From contig CM036618.1 of NCBI GenBank assembly GCA_020746105.1, forward strand, positions 46,096,514-46,160,513: a stretch of 64,000 nucleotides of DNA, given 5' to 3'. A model generated the notes under the pieces. That model searched no databases, was not told where the DNA came from, and was given only the letters and a program-made list of their open reading frames with translations. Position 1 is the first letter of the stretch; every line of letters begins with the position of its first letter. The translations under genes were made by a program, and so were the position numbers. Source of the stretch: Trogon surrucura. Its lineage: Eukaryota; Chordata; Aves; Trogoniformes; Trogonidae. This document shows, one piece after another, positions 50,101 through 61,869 of this stretch.

Positions 50101-50726
50101 AGATGGAAATTACTTTCAATCCTATTTCTGAAACAGAGCCTGAAGTGTTCTTAGCTTTATCAGAGGAACATGTGTATTTCTTAATATTCTGAAGGTCTAA
50201 TTCTGAACAATTAGGTCAAGTAAAACCAAAATACTGTGCTAACAAGAAGTGAGAGGCTATCGGAGAGAAAAATGGGTTCTCCTAGATTTCTGAATGCTTG
50301 GTGCTGTTGTTCCTGAGGGGTAGAGAGAGATGTAGTAGCCTCAGAAACTTTCCTGCCAATAGAAAGAATTTGGGTGAGTTCTTGGTCCAAGAGTTTCATC
50401 TCTGAGAGAGAAGAAAAGGTGGTTTTGGTAATATATTAGCCCTTGTGATTACAACATATCCTCATGTAAAGGAGGGAGAAAGAAATCAATCCCTTCTCTG
50501 TCACATTATTTATGACATCTACATGTCACAAAAGTAATTTGGACAGGATTTGATTCTCATGCAAAGTTACATTAGAGAAATACTAAAAAATCCATATAGT
50601 TCCTGTTACCTATTTGCAATCATTTTATCCTCCTTTGTCACAGGGCAATAGTAAATAGATATGATTTCATAAACCTAAATCTCTGAAATATGAGATTTCT
50701 TGTATTCTTTAAGAATTCTCACAAAT
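47131..50726. other. Non-coding AT-rich unique sequence
   Basis: No gene is seen. T7A8 low-complexity sequence lies at 47521-47545. A 12-bp palindrome TGCAAATTTGCA (49195-49206) overlaps a reverse POU octamer (49200-49207). The gap ends where the CR1 copy begins. Confidence 0.6.
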
Positions 50727-51622
50727 AATCAAGTTTGCTGATGATATGAAATTGGGAGGAGTGGTTGACACACCAGAAGGCTGTGCAGCCATTCAGAGAG
50801 ACCTGGACAGGCTGGAGGGCTGGGCGGGGAGAAATCTTATGAAGTTCAATAAGGGCAAGTGTAGAGTTTTGCACTTGGGAAAGAATAACCCCATGTGCCA
50901 ATATAGGTTGGGGACTGCCCTGCTGGAGAGCAGCGCAGGGGAAAGGGACCTGGGGGTTCTAGTGGACAGCAGGATGACCATGAGGCAGCAATGTGCCCTC
51001 GTGGCCAAGAAGGCCAATGGCATCCTGGGGTGTATTAGAAGGGGAGTACCAAGTAGGTCAAGAGAGGTCCTCCTGCCCCTCTACTCTGCCCTGATGAGGC
51101 CGCATCTGGAATATTGTGTCCAGTTCTGGGCCCCTCAGTTGAAGAAAGACAGGGAGCTGCTTGAGAGTCCAGCGCAGAGCCACAAAGATGGTGAAGGGAG
51201 TGGAACATCTCCCTTACGAGGAAAGGCTGAAGGAGCTGGGTGTCTTCAGCTTGGAGAAGAGGAGGCTGAGGGGTGACCTCATTAATGTTTATAAATATGT
51301 CAAGGGGGAATGTCAGGAGGACGGAGCCAGGCTCTTTTCAGCGGCATCCACTGACAGGACAAGGGGCAATGGGTGGAAGCTGGAACACAGGAGGTTCCAT
51401 AAAAATATGAGGAAAAGCTTTTTTACTGTGAGGGTGACAGAGCACTGGAACAGGCTGCCCAGGGAGGTTGTGGAATTTCCCTCTTTGGAGACATTCCAAA
51501 CCCGCGTGGACCTATTCCTGTGCGCTCTACTGTAGGTGGTCCTGCTCTGGCGGGGTGGTTGGACTAGATGATCTTTGAGGTCCCTTCCAACCTCTAACAT
51601 TCTGTGATTCTGTGATTCTGTG
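50727..51622 (+). mobile_element. CR1 LINE, 5'-truncated copy of about 0.9 kb
   Basis: This is the best preserved CR1 in the window. It begins inside the reverse-transcriptase domain at the catalytic box: the first residues read [11 protein letters not shown], so the two catalytic aspartates of the FADD motif are present. The palm and thumb regions follow (for example [46 protein letters not shown]). Near 51165 the frame shifts. Consensus-like reading resumes as [20 protein letters not shown] and continues to a stop at 51533-51535 after DLFLCALL. The usual 3' untranslated region (ggactagatgatctttgaggtccc) and three ATTCTGTG octamers end it at about 51622. It lacks the endonuclease, the fingers and ORF1, and carries a frameshift, so it is inactive. 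Host role: none implied. Confidence 0.97.
50746..51535 (+). pseudogene. Remnant of CR1 ORF2 reverse transcriptase (frameshifted)
   Basis: Two overlapping open frames, 50746-51276 and 51161-51535, together cover the C-terminal part of the CR1 ORF2 protein. In the usual CR1 sequence this junction reads as one frame ('[11 protein letters not shown]'). Here 'gagagtccagcg' appears to have lost two bases. The frame is otherwise free of stops for about 260 codons, so the insertion is fairly young compared with the copy at 39040. The residues ADDM replace the more usual ADDT after the catalytic pair. Only the downstream part of the RT and the C-terminal region remain. Confidence 0.93.
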
Positions 51623-54163
51623 TAATAGTAATTTGCAAAACTACTGATTTTTTTCCTCGAAAATTGCTGCATTGTGACAATTCAAAGATGTAATTAGGAA
51701 AATTACTTTTAATACTGATGTAAAAGCTGAGGGCAAAGTAGATCATCCAGGTTTCTAGGATCATAGTGGAGAATGTATACTGAGGAAAATAAAGCATTTA
51801 ACATACATGTGGATGGTGCAGCAGACTCGAGCCTGGCAGCATGTAACTTTGACCACATCTTTAGTTGCATTTCCTTCAAAAGGGAAATTCTCAAGTTGTT
51901 AGGATCTGACTAAATTGCTCTACTGTATCATGGACTTGTGTAGTACAGCGGTGCTGGGCTGAATCATGTGGACACGGGCATACATTCTCACATATGTCCA
52001 CATGAGACACATGCAGAGCAAGGAGCAGAACTTGCAGCATCCTAAGGAAATAAAAATCTGCTCCAAATCCTGCCCAAGCTGGCAACAGTCTTTCTGGTGC
52101 CCTTAGCAGGTATTTCCAGGCTGTCAGCCCGTTTATTTACCCCCAAGTGTGTGCTGTCACTCCTGATCACTTACTCACAAAGTGTTTTCAGAAATATATT
52201 TACAGAAGAACCTCATTCTGACTTTCATATTAGTGCAAATTAGTGGGAGTACTTTCCTTGGAAGTGCTCTTGGGAGCCATTTTGGAAAGCTCTTGTTATT
52301 TGCTTGCTACTGTAAATTAATCCCAAATGTTTGTATATTATTCATGAATGTAAAACTCAAACAACACCTCTATCTCTGCGTTTATATAGTTTCCATGACC
52401 AGTTGAAGTGAACAAAAATAAGATCTGGGATGCAGCCCCACAAATCCATTATTACATAAGGGAATAGTCTGACACTGTTCTGTAGTTGGAGACACTTTTG
52501 CCACTCAGTTAATGTGAGATATTTCCCTCTACCTTTACAAATAAGAAAACTATGCCATAGCTATGGCACGACAGGAATATGGCCATGGGTAGTTGTTCAC
52601 CACACCTTCACAGTCTTGGTAACTTTCCCCTGTGTAGTGCTCATCAGCCACACTGTTAGCTGATTAAATGTAGGCAGAGATAATAACGTAAATACTTAAA
52701 TAGGTGTCTTTGACAATACGGTATAGGGTAAGTTGTTTTTCAGACACTATTGCACTATGTAGCAATCATTATGCACAGAAGTTAAACTGGAAGTCCACGG
52801 AGTTTTTACAATTTGGGGTTACTTCATCAAGATGGATTGCACAGGGAGAAGAGAGTGTGTGCCCTGCATCATTCTGACAAAAGTTCTTGTGGAAGTAATG
52901 CCACTACCAGGTGAGAAATTAAATGGAAATGTTCAATAAAACATGTGTGCATCTGCACAATAGAATAGTCCTTATATTTTACATCAAGCTACCTCAGGGT
53001 CATGGAAGGTGTTCTATTAGCACAGTCAACAATAATAGCATGATTTTTATTAGTAGGAAAAGATAGAGCGAGGGACTACTAATTATTTTTCAGCCTGAGG
53101 GGCATTTTTCCTGAAATGACTGTTAATTTGATCATTCTCGTGCAGTTCACAGATTTACATGAACTTATTTCAGTGCAATGCATGGTTAAGAACTAGACTT
53201 AAAATATTGCTTTATTAACGATTTTCAGTGACTGTATTAGAAAGTGCTAACCATGTGGGTATAGGGATGATACTGATAGTACTCAAAAGGTTGAATCTTT
53301 TTGGAAGTAGCTAGCCTGAAGCCCTTTTTTGCTCATGCAGTGAGATATTAAGCATACTAGAATGAAATAAAATCCCAGTGAGATGAGAATTTGTTGGTGT
53401 TGTCTTAGATCTACATACAGTGCCTTTTCCGGAGATATTCTTTTATTTATTTTTTTATTTTTTAAACTGAGCTTACAGGGATGGGAGCCAATTACTTTTT
53501 TATGTAATTATTTAATCAATACATACAGCCTAGATATGTGTGTATATATGTAGGCACGTATAAATTTAAACACACTCCTAATGAATCGTCCACTAAAAGT
53601 GGCAAAAAAACTCTGGGAATACATTCCAGGTTTTAGTTCGTTTAAACACACTGGCACTTTTCTTACCTCAGCTGTCTCCTCTCCTTTTCAGCCCACATAC
53701 ACACATCTTTTCAATCCTGAGGAGAGTCATATATGCATTCTGAAAGGCCTTTAGTTTAGCTTAAGAGAAACTGCAAAATGAAAAGGAACAAAAGCAGAGT
53801 CTCCACAAGGACAAATAGTTTGCATCTCCTTTTCCACATGCTGCCTTCACTTTTCTTCACAGAATGATAGCTTCCCTTGCCGGTGGGGACTTTTTAGAAA
53901 TGTAAACCTTCAGTGGGCAGCAATCAGTCACTATTGCTATGAGCGACTGTCCTGTGTGCAGATGTATTGCATGGCTACATGCCTCATCCCGCCGTGGCAG
54001 CTTCCAACATGTGGTACAAGTGAAGCACTCTCACATGGTCCCATGAACGTTAGCTGAGCTGCAAGGTGAACAATTTGGTCTACAAATTTATTTTCATTGT
54101 CTGCTGTAGCAAAAAATGGTAGAAGAAACCCTTGGATGAGACAGTAAGAAGCTCCAGAGAGCT
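51623..54163. other. Non-coding AT-rich unique sequence
   Basis: No exon or repeat family is visible. A 16-bp palindrome TGCCATAG/CTATGGCA at 52553-52568 is at about chance expectation for 64 kb. T-rich tracts lie at 53441-53464. Confidence 0.6.
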
Positions 54164-54205
54164 GTCAGAGTATTTCCTTATTTTGTCAGGGTATTTCCTT
54201 ACTTT
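54164..54205. repeat. Two-copy 21-bp tandem duplication
   Basis: GTCAGAGTATTTCCTTATTTT (54164-54184) is followed directly by a second copy (54185-54205) with two differences (A to G at unit position 6, T to C at position 18). It is a young minisatellite seed. Confidence 0.92.
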
Positions 54206-56957
54206 TCTCTTCTAGACGATGCATGGTTAGTGAGTATTCATCTTCTTGCACCAGCATTCCCCAGGCTGAAGTGACTGTAGCCTAGGATGTTCACCTTCTT
54301 TTTCTATATGTCTTAATGACTTGCAGTTCAGACTGAGTTATGGGAAGCTTTTAGTTCTTTTGCTTCAGAAGCACAGTGGAAAGCAAGTTTTTGCCTCCCT
54401 TAATTCTTGAGATCACTAATTGCTCCCCTCTCCTGAATCTCTTATTGTAGATAACTACTTTCTTTTCAACCACTTTGAGGTCTGAGTTTTGATCCTGCCT
54501 GCCTCCAATCATTGTCTGCTCATCATCACACCCAAAAGTAACATTTCTTCATGGTTTGGCAAGGCTTATTAGATTCTAATTACCTCTCACAGTAGAAAAA
54601 GATTGAAAGTAGGAAGAGAGCCAAAGGATAAATTCTTGTACCCCTGTTGCAGGAGCAAAAAACACAGAAATCCACAGAAGCAAAGGAAAAAATTATCAGC
54701 CAAACCTGCTGGGAGAGCACAACAAGGCAGCACCTTCCTAAAACGCCTGACCCGCACCAAGACTTTTGCTTTGCTGGAGGTCTTGCTTCTTAAGAATCGG
54801 AGTGATGAAAATGTGATTTAGAGTTGCCTGTCTTCCCATCTCCTCCTCTGCTCTTCCCTAAGTTTACTTTTGTCACAGATAACAACTTTTGTTGGTGTTA
54901 TTTTCAGGTTCATTGTGGGCACCTGCAGATATTTCCATTTTACATAGACTTATTCTCCTGCCATACTGATGTCTTAACCATGAGATTGAGACAGAACAGC
55001 CTTAACAGGTACCTTTTTGCTGAGAGAAGGTGACAGGCTATTGGTTGGAATGACTGTCATAATTTTGCTTTATAGCAGCTTTGCTCTTGATAGCAATTAT
55101 TTGTTTCAGTCATGCAGAACTGGAAAGCTATCATGAGTCCAGCTATTACATGAATCTTTAGAAAATGTAAGAAGTCTAGGAGAAAAACAGGCACAATCAT
55201 GCATAACTAGGACTGGATGATAGTTATCATGAATTCTCCATTTCTTGTGTTATGGTCATTCTCTGTGATCTCTCTGTGAGGTACCAATAGATCCTGACAT
55301 GCAGCTCCATATGTCAGACTTTGAACTGTCCTATCATCTGTAGTAGCCATCGTGATTATACACAGAGGCTCTCCTCTGATATGAAAGATCTAAATACCAA
55401 GGTCCCATCTGAACCTTTCAGATACACCTTTCTCTAAAAGACTTTACTTCAAATAAATTAGATCCCAAGGGATTTGAACTGCATTATTTTTTAAGGAGTG
55501 TTATCACCACAGAATTGTGATATACTATTAAATATTTAATTTTTAGTAACTTCTTACTCTGTTTTATATGTATAAAAAAGTTCAAGCTTATATTTTAAGA
55601 AAAGGAATCCAATTTTCTTTAACTCTTATACTTACAACTTTTAGTGCTTTCTTCCAAGAGTTTGAGAGATAAAACTAAAGACTGAATATTGGCAAAATAA
55701 AATATATTTATTTTCATCTAAAAGGAAATCAAAAGCCCATTATCCCAATAGTTATAGCCCTCCAGCTGTACTTGAAATTAAAATATCATTTTTAATCTCA
55801 AATGAATAAACTTGAGTTGCATCACACATCTGTTAAAGTAATCCTTAATGATATAAGACGGATATCACACATTTTTATACCATCCATAGCGTAAAAATCT
55901 CCCTGGAACATCTTCTCCAGAAACCCTTCTATTTCAAAATACGGGTTATAAAAAAAGAGAATTAAGTGAAATAAATGCTTGTAATGAGTTTCCCTTTCTG
56001 CTTTGAAAGCCCATGGAAAGCACAAACTATTAACTGAAAATCCTACTACCTTAAAGTAAAAAGAATCCTACTGCCTTGAACAGAAAGAAGGAATATAACA
56101 AACACATGGTTTAGCTTTCTCTGGATACATTTTGTTTTTCTGATTCAAGACATGCAGAAACACAGTTAAATGAGCAAAATGGCACTCTTCATTCAACCAT
56201 ATTTTGATTTTACAAGTACTTGCTTTCACTTTAATCTGTCATAAGGTGCAGTTCTACAGTAACCTCTGAATTTTTGTGATATGTTACCACTTTATAGTTA
56301 AAACAGTTCTAGAATATTATGACAGAGTTATGAGTGGAAGTGATAGCTCAGGAGATAACTGGTAGGTCTGACCCTGTGAAACTGCTGGACATTTCTACCA
56401 CTACTACTTTGTCCAAGACGAACTGCAGTTTGAATACTGAAAATTAAATTGGAGAAGAACCATTACATTTTAAAGGGGAAAATAAATGCATCTCATTAAA
56501 AATGTTATAACTGAGTAGACTTGAGGCTGTGAAAAATTGTTTTTAACAAAAGTCTCTGGCTCGAAGCTCAATAACATCTAAAAATGTGGGACAATTTCAT
56601 CCAACTAAACAAGAAGGAAATGATTATACAAGAATCAAAATAATATTGCTGTTTGAATGTTCTTTAAAGTTGTGAATAGCCACCTTTGTTTTAAATTTCA
56701 CATTTTTGAACTTTGAAAAAGGTTCTTGAAGACAATTTGGTGCTGTTTTTTCCCTCCAAAGCCATATGGTTGAGAGAATTAAGCACTGTCCTGGGAATCA
56801 GGACATTCTCACTCCTCGTTTCAGCTTTACTGCTGATGGGTCTTAATACTTTCTACTTCTTTAAACTTTAGAAATGCTATTTAATTATGCTATGCAACAA
56901 CCCAGTTTGCAAACATTAATTAAGCTTCATAGCTCCCTTGTGGTCTGAGACAGGTAA
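54206..56957. other. Non-coding AT-rich unique sequence
   Basis: No gene is recognised. The plus-strand frame 54603-54821 is basic (K and R rich) but starts in ordinary sequence and has no domain. From 55400 to 56900 the sequence is strongly AT-rich and empty of recognisable features. Confidence 0.6.
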
Positions 56958-57093
56958 AATACCATTAGTCTCACATAATAGGGAAAATAAGGCTCAGAGG
57001 GGTTAAGTGGCATGCCCAAAGTCACAGAAGCCATAGTATTTGGATCGGGATTATAATTCAAATTGTCTCTTAATCTACAACGGCTCTTGAGCA
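56958..57093 (-). mobile_element. MIR-like SINE, reverse orientation
   Basis: The plus strand follows the reverse complement of the MIR consensus in order: 'accattagtctcacataatagggaaaataaggctcagaggggttaagtgg', then 'atgcccaaagtcaca', then 'gatcgggattataattcaaattgtctc'. These match the MIR blocks for 'gaggaaactgaggctcagagaggttaagt', 'ttgcccaaggtcac' and 'ccgggattcgaaccc'. The last block corresponds to the tRNA-derived B-box region. MIR elements are ancient and inactive, and are sparse in birds. Diverged but convincing. Confidence 0.75.
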
Positions 57094-57453
57094 AGGCCAA
57101 TGCATCAATGTGAGTTCCTTGAGTTAATAAGCAAGAAAAAAGCATTTTAGCTGTCCTGAAAATTCAGTACCTGTAGGCTGAAGCTACCTCTAAGTAAGTA
57201 TCCATTTGAGCCTCACTGATTAATAAACAATCACACTCAGAGGCCGCTGGAGAAGGTGGACAGAAAATCCTCTGTGGTGAACAGCATCCTCTTAAAGAAG
57301 ATTCTGAGAGAGAGAGGGGTGGTAAAATTATGTAGAGGGCATCACACAGCTGGTAGGCTGTGGGGCTGGCATTTCTGAATGCAGACTGCCCAGCACTCAG
57401 TGGGCTTCCAGCTGCTGCTCCACTCAGCAAAGAACAAAATCGATGTCCTGTGG
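57094..57453. other. Non-coding sequence
   Basis: No gene is seen. Balanced composition allows short open frames on both strands (for example 57164-57430 minus), none with a domain. Confidence 0.55.
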
Positions 57454-57475
57454 CAGGGAAGGGTCAGGGAAGGGT
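57454..57475 (+). repeat. 11-bp tandem duplication forming a G-quadruplex motif
   Basis: Two exact copies of CAGGGAAGGGT lie in tandem. Together they give four GGG runs with loops AA, TCA and AA, the canonical G3+N1-7 pattern, on the plus strand. Confidence 0.88.
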
Positions 57476-60400
57476 TTCCATCTGTTCAGCTAACCCAAGT
57501 GACACAGTAAAGGACAAGAGGCTGTTGCGGAAAGAAGCAGCACTCCTGCTCTGTGTGTGTCACCAGGGGCGTAGAAAGGGGAGCCTATCTGAAAAGAAGC
57601 TTTGCTGTGTACCCCCTCCTTTGAGATGAGTCCCAGCTGCACTTCATCTCTGTGCTTATAGACCCCTGCAGAGACCTGAAACGAAGAACAGACAGAGAGA
57701 GATACTCTTGGTCTGGAACTCCACAAACGAAGGAGGAGAAAAGATATCCAGTGTTCAGAGTAACATATTAGCATCAGCCATGAAGAATAAAGACCTGAAA
57801 CAACACAGTAACTGTGGTATTTACCCAGGATTATATACCATCCCCTGTTCAAGCTCTGCTATATACTTGGGTGCAAAATGCAAGAAATCCCGGCTAGACA
57901 CCTACATACAGTTCATAAACACATGTGGGGTTTTGTTTTTTTTTTTTTTAATCCAAAACATCTTTTATACAGATCCCACTTCTGTCTGCGTTCAGGCAAC
58001 CAGCTCCTAAAGCGTGGGGAGCCTGTGCTCCTACCTTGTGAACAGCTTCCCCTTGCCAGGCAAGGTTGTCCTCATGTACCAGGACATAAGGAGTTGAGGT
58101 GAAACTTCTTTTTCCTTCCTGCCTGTGTTTATGAGCTATATCTTTACACAGACTGTGGTGTCTATGCCAGCTTTCTGAATTGTATGCTATGTTTTCTGGA
58201 TGCTCTTCTTCAATAGCCAAAGCCAAGTCTGTTGAAGCAAAGATGAAGATATAGCTAACACTGTTAGCTGCAGCTATCTGAGGTCCCACCTAGAGTTAGG
58301 AGACAGATGACTTATCAGAAGGCAGTATTAAGTTTCAGGAATACCTACAAAGAGCTTTTAGCAAGTGAAGGTATTTTCCAGACCAGTGACATTCCTCTGA
58401 TATTCCTTTTATCTAAATTTAGGTCTTCAGGGCATTCTAGCAGACCAATTTAGCAGGGACATTTCTAATAATCACAAAGAACTCCTCAAATATCTTGTCC
58501 TCCAGATCTCACGAAGGTACAAAATTGTTTGTGACATGTCATAATCATTAATGAGAGACAATATTACTCCAGAGGAACTTGATGACTGACCTTCGTATAT
58601 ACGTTCATTACATACATTTTTAACATGAGCGCCCAGAATCTGTCTTCACTTGGAAAAGCCAACCAGGTTCTAGTGTTGTCATTCTGATGGTTCCACCTTG
58701 TGCCAGGTACTTCTACAAATCTAATCCGAATGGAAACTATTCCCTAATAGATTTGAACAAGAGTACTTGGTTCCTCTTCAAGTGATGATATTGGTTCCCA
58801 CTGAAGCCCTCAGCACTGCCTCTCAGCTTGATTATGTTTCCTTCGACCACACCTCAGTACATTTCCTGGGATGCAGCCACATTACTTTTCTGCCAAATTA
58901 TAGAGAAGAAATTCTTGAAATGAGTAACCCTTGGGTATTTTGCCAGCAGGCTCTGGCTAGCTGCTTAATCCTTCCATCACCTTTCAGTAGATACTGCTTT
59001 CCCAGTTGCTGTTGTTACCAGCCAAGAGGCTGTAATAACCACAAGAAATTCCTCAAATATTTAGAGCACCAAATATTTCCTTCTTCTATCCTTCATATAC
59101 TGTCTCTACCAAAGATGTCCTTGAACCACATTCACAAATACAGCTTAAAGTTATCCCATAATTTTTGTAATAATAAAATCCTTCTTGTCCTTTTTTTTTT
59201 TTTTTTTTCCCAGCCAAGGCTAAACTTCATGTCCTGAATGCAATTAGCACATTTTATTTTCTCCCTGACAGTGTGGTATTAATTCAAGCTTCGTTGAGAC
59301 TAAGTTTATGGCACAGATGAGAGGTTTCTGACAGTTTTGCAGTGACTATCCAAGTGGGTTTCTGATTTGTACCTACTAATTTTTATCAAAGAAACACACA
59401 GTCTGTTTTGCTCAACTTGAACCAATACAATCTCTTTCCTTCTTTGAAAGGCAACCTTTAAAGATTTATAGGGCAGCAGCTTGGAGTTCACTAACTATAC
59501 CAGAGAGACATGAAATTACAGTTCTGATAGAAGGTGTGAATTCTGACAGCATCAGAAGTTTCAGAATAAAACTAGGAATTTCACATAAATCCTCAGATTT
59601 TTTAATTCCCAGACTGAAATGGAGTGAAAGAAATGGCCACTGGAGCTAAGATGAGCTTTCCTAACACTGCTGGATTTGTCTATAAGGCAAAGTGCTTTCC
59701 TTGACACACAGGTAAAAAAGTAGGCTGGAGAAGCAGTTAGAAGCACCCCATTCATAAGTCATCAGGCATCTTCTTTCCACAGGAAAGAATATAATTAGAA
59801 ATAAACACTGGAGGTAGGATGAATTCTTGTCTCGTGCTGAAGATACAATTTGTAATTAGCAGATCTCTCCTGGTAGTTTTCTTAAATGCAAAGGCTAGTT
59901 TTTTACAGGGAAGATTAAAATAAAGTCTTTAAACGTATTTATCTTTTCCACCTCCCATTCATTTAGCTCAGGTAGGTCAGAACGAGTTTGAATGTTCCCT
60001 CCTTCATGTTTCTCACACTGAGGAAGGGGGTGATCTCAGAGGGGTAAACCAAAGGAAGCATTTGACACAGTTTAACTCTGTCATGGTCTTTTGCCTAGAT
60101 TTTGCTGTGACGTCTTTCATGAGCGCAATAGACCCATCCACTTCCTTCTTACAACCTCGAATTTGTTTTTGTGTTACAGATCTTCTCATACAGGAACTGA
60201 TTGCCACAACAGAAAGCAACTCACACCATGTTTTGTGCAGCTTGTCTAAATCAGAATAACAGCATCCTGGCAAACAGTTGGTAGAGAGAGGGTAATAATT
60301 ATTGGTTTGGTTTTCGTTAACCTCTTTTTGTTTAGTCAACATTAAGTCAATCCACCTGGAGCTTAATACTGTATGTTACTATAGTAACTTTACAGCCTAT

Positions 60401-60885
60401 TTGATTGTGACAAAGGGCTTCATCTCGTCCATTTCATGCTCCTGTGTCAACCTACTCCCTCCCAGTGTTTTATTATATCTGTCTTTAAGAGTATCTGCAG
60501 GAGCCACAGCTGCTGTGCTTTTGTAGCAGAAAGCAGCTTTCACTGTGTGAAATACTCTGCTCTAAAAGGTCTTATGGGCTGATGGCATTATTGAATTTCA
60601 AAGCAAAGACAAACAACATTAAATTGTTTAAAGCTAATATTCATGTTTTGCTGTACACCATGTATTTATTTTTTTTTCAAAATGGAACAGTATATAATCA
60701 CTGGTTGATGCCCTTGAGAACAAAACCACAAAATAAAGCAATGTAGAATACAAAAAGACTTGAAAGTAATTCAGTTTTCAAAACAAAACAAAAAAAAAAT
60801 GTGTTGAGGGCTCAGGAAAAACATTAACTCCAAGAGCTGGAGTTAGCAGTTTGTAAAATGAAAAATTGGATAATGCTCTATAAAT
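57476..60885. other. Non-coding unique sequence
   Basis: No gene is recognised. The 156-codon open frame at 58767-59237 is the longest outside CR1. It is rich in C, S, F and L, ends in a run of F encoded by a T18 tract (59191-59208), and has no domain, so I do not call it. A T run at 57937-57949 similarly creates F-rich frames. The T18-CCCAG at 59191-59213 resembles a splice acceptor, but no coding frame follows. Confidence 0.55.
59191..59208. repeat. Poly(T)18 tract
   Basis: Eighteen T residues in a row, followed by CCCAG. Confidence 0.92.
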
Positions 60886-60975
60886 GGGCCAGATCCTTTC
60901 CTCTTAAACCACTGTGAAGCTATGGATTTTAACGGCATTACTCCTAAATTTATACTAGTGCAAGGCTGCGTAGTA
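60886..60975. repeat. Possible ancient amniote interspersed repeat
   Basis: The phrase 'gggccagatcctttcctc', a middle 'aagctatggattttaacggcattactcct', then 'aaatttatactagtgcaaggctg' recall a palindromic repeat common in turtles and crocodilians ('gggccagatcctcagc ... gctccattgacttcaatgg ... atttacaccag'). Similarity is recognised from memory, is partial and unmeasured. It could be a fossil DNA-transposon-type element inherited from an archosaur ancestor, or coincidence. Confidence 0.35.
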
Positions 60976-61869
60976 CATGACCCACGAGTGCAAAATGTTT
61001 CTTTCCAACTGTCGCCTGTTCATTTTACAACCCGGTTGTTCTATAATACTCTAACCAGCCATGTGGATGATTGTAACAAGCCACTACACAGCTATTGTTT
61101 GGATCACCAGCACCACAGAACTCTTTCATTACATCGTTTGTTCCTGCTGTTGTTTAAATTTACCTTACTCTAGCTTCTCAACACAATTTGTTCCTTGCTG
61201 GAGCTCCCCCTCTGTTCCACAGACGCTGGCCTCATGCATGAAAATACTTTACAAATCTATTTTTCTTGGGTTCATTCAGTTTTGCCGCATATTGCTAATA
61301 TTTATCCGCATATTTGATTTGAGAATAAAACAGATTCTTTGCCCTAGTTTCTCTCACTCCTCGCGTGTTGGTACGGATGCTTCTGAATAAAGATCCGTGC
61401 ATCTCTTTGTCACCAGTGCAAGGGCAATGCAGAGAGGTTCCTCCCACATTTCAGCCGAGCCCCACTCCAGTTGTGTTAATTGTTGGGCTGGGAGGGCTGC
61501 GAGTGCTGAATGCCGCCTTGTTAACTTGCTAAGCAGCTGGTCAGCAGGGTAGTTTGATTCCAGCAAGGCTCTTGACACCTCTGCCAAGGGTTATTGATAC
61601 CTCACACACCCCAGCTGAGACAGATTGTTTTAGTCGTGCTTCATATCCATAGCACAGCCTGTAGTTAGGAAAAAAAGTGATTGACAGCTCACACCTCCTG
61701 GGCCCTTCTTACTACCAGACACAACATCTGCTATGCCCTGTGGAGCAGTGAACCAACACACACTGAGAGAACTGCTTCTAGTATTGTCAGGGTTGATTTT
61801 GTTTAACCCTTTCTGGCTGCTCTCTGGAGATGCACATAGGGGTTTCTGTAATCCTTTCCACGTGCTTAA
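60976..61869. other. Non-coding unique sequence
   Basis: Overlapping short open frames occur at 60922-61173, 61061-61390 and, on the minus strand, 61354-61587. None has a recognisable domain. Bases 61420-61600 are less AT-rich with some CpGs. Confidence 0.55.

Noticed and set aside
52553..52568. 16-bp perfect palindrome
   Set aside because: About one such zero-spacer 8-base arm is expected in a window of this size.
59188..59215. T18-CCCAG as a splice acceptor
   Set aside because: A homopolymer followed by CAG gives a high-scoring but uninformative acceptor, and no exon-like frame follows.
58767..59237. 156-codon open frame on the plus strand
   Set aside because: No domain, arbitrary composition rich in C, S and F, and the end is a phenylalanine run from a T18 tract. 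One frame of this size outside repeats is plausible by chance in 64 kb read in six frames.
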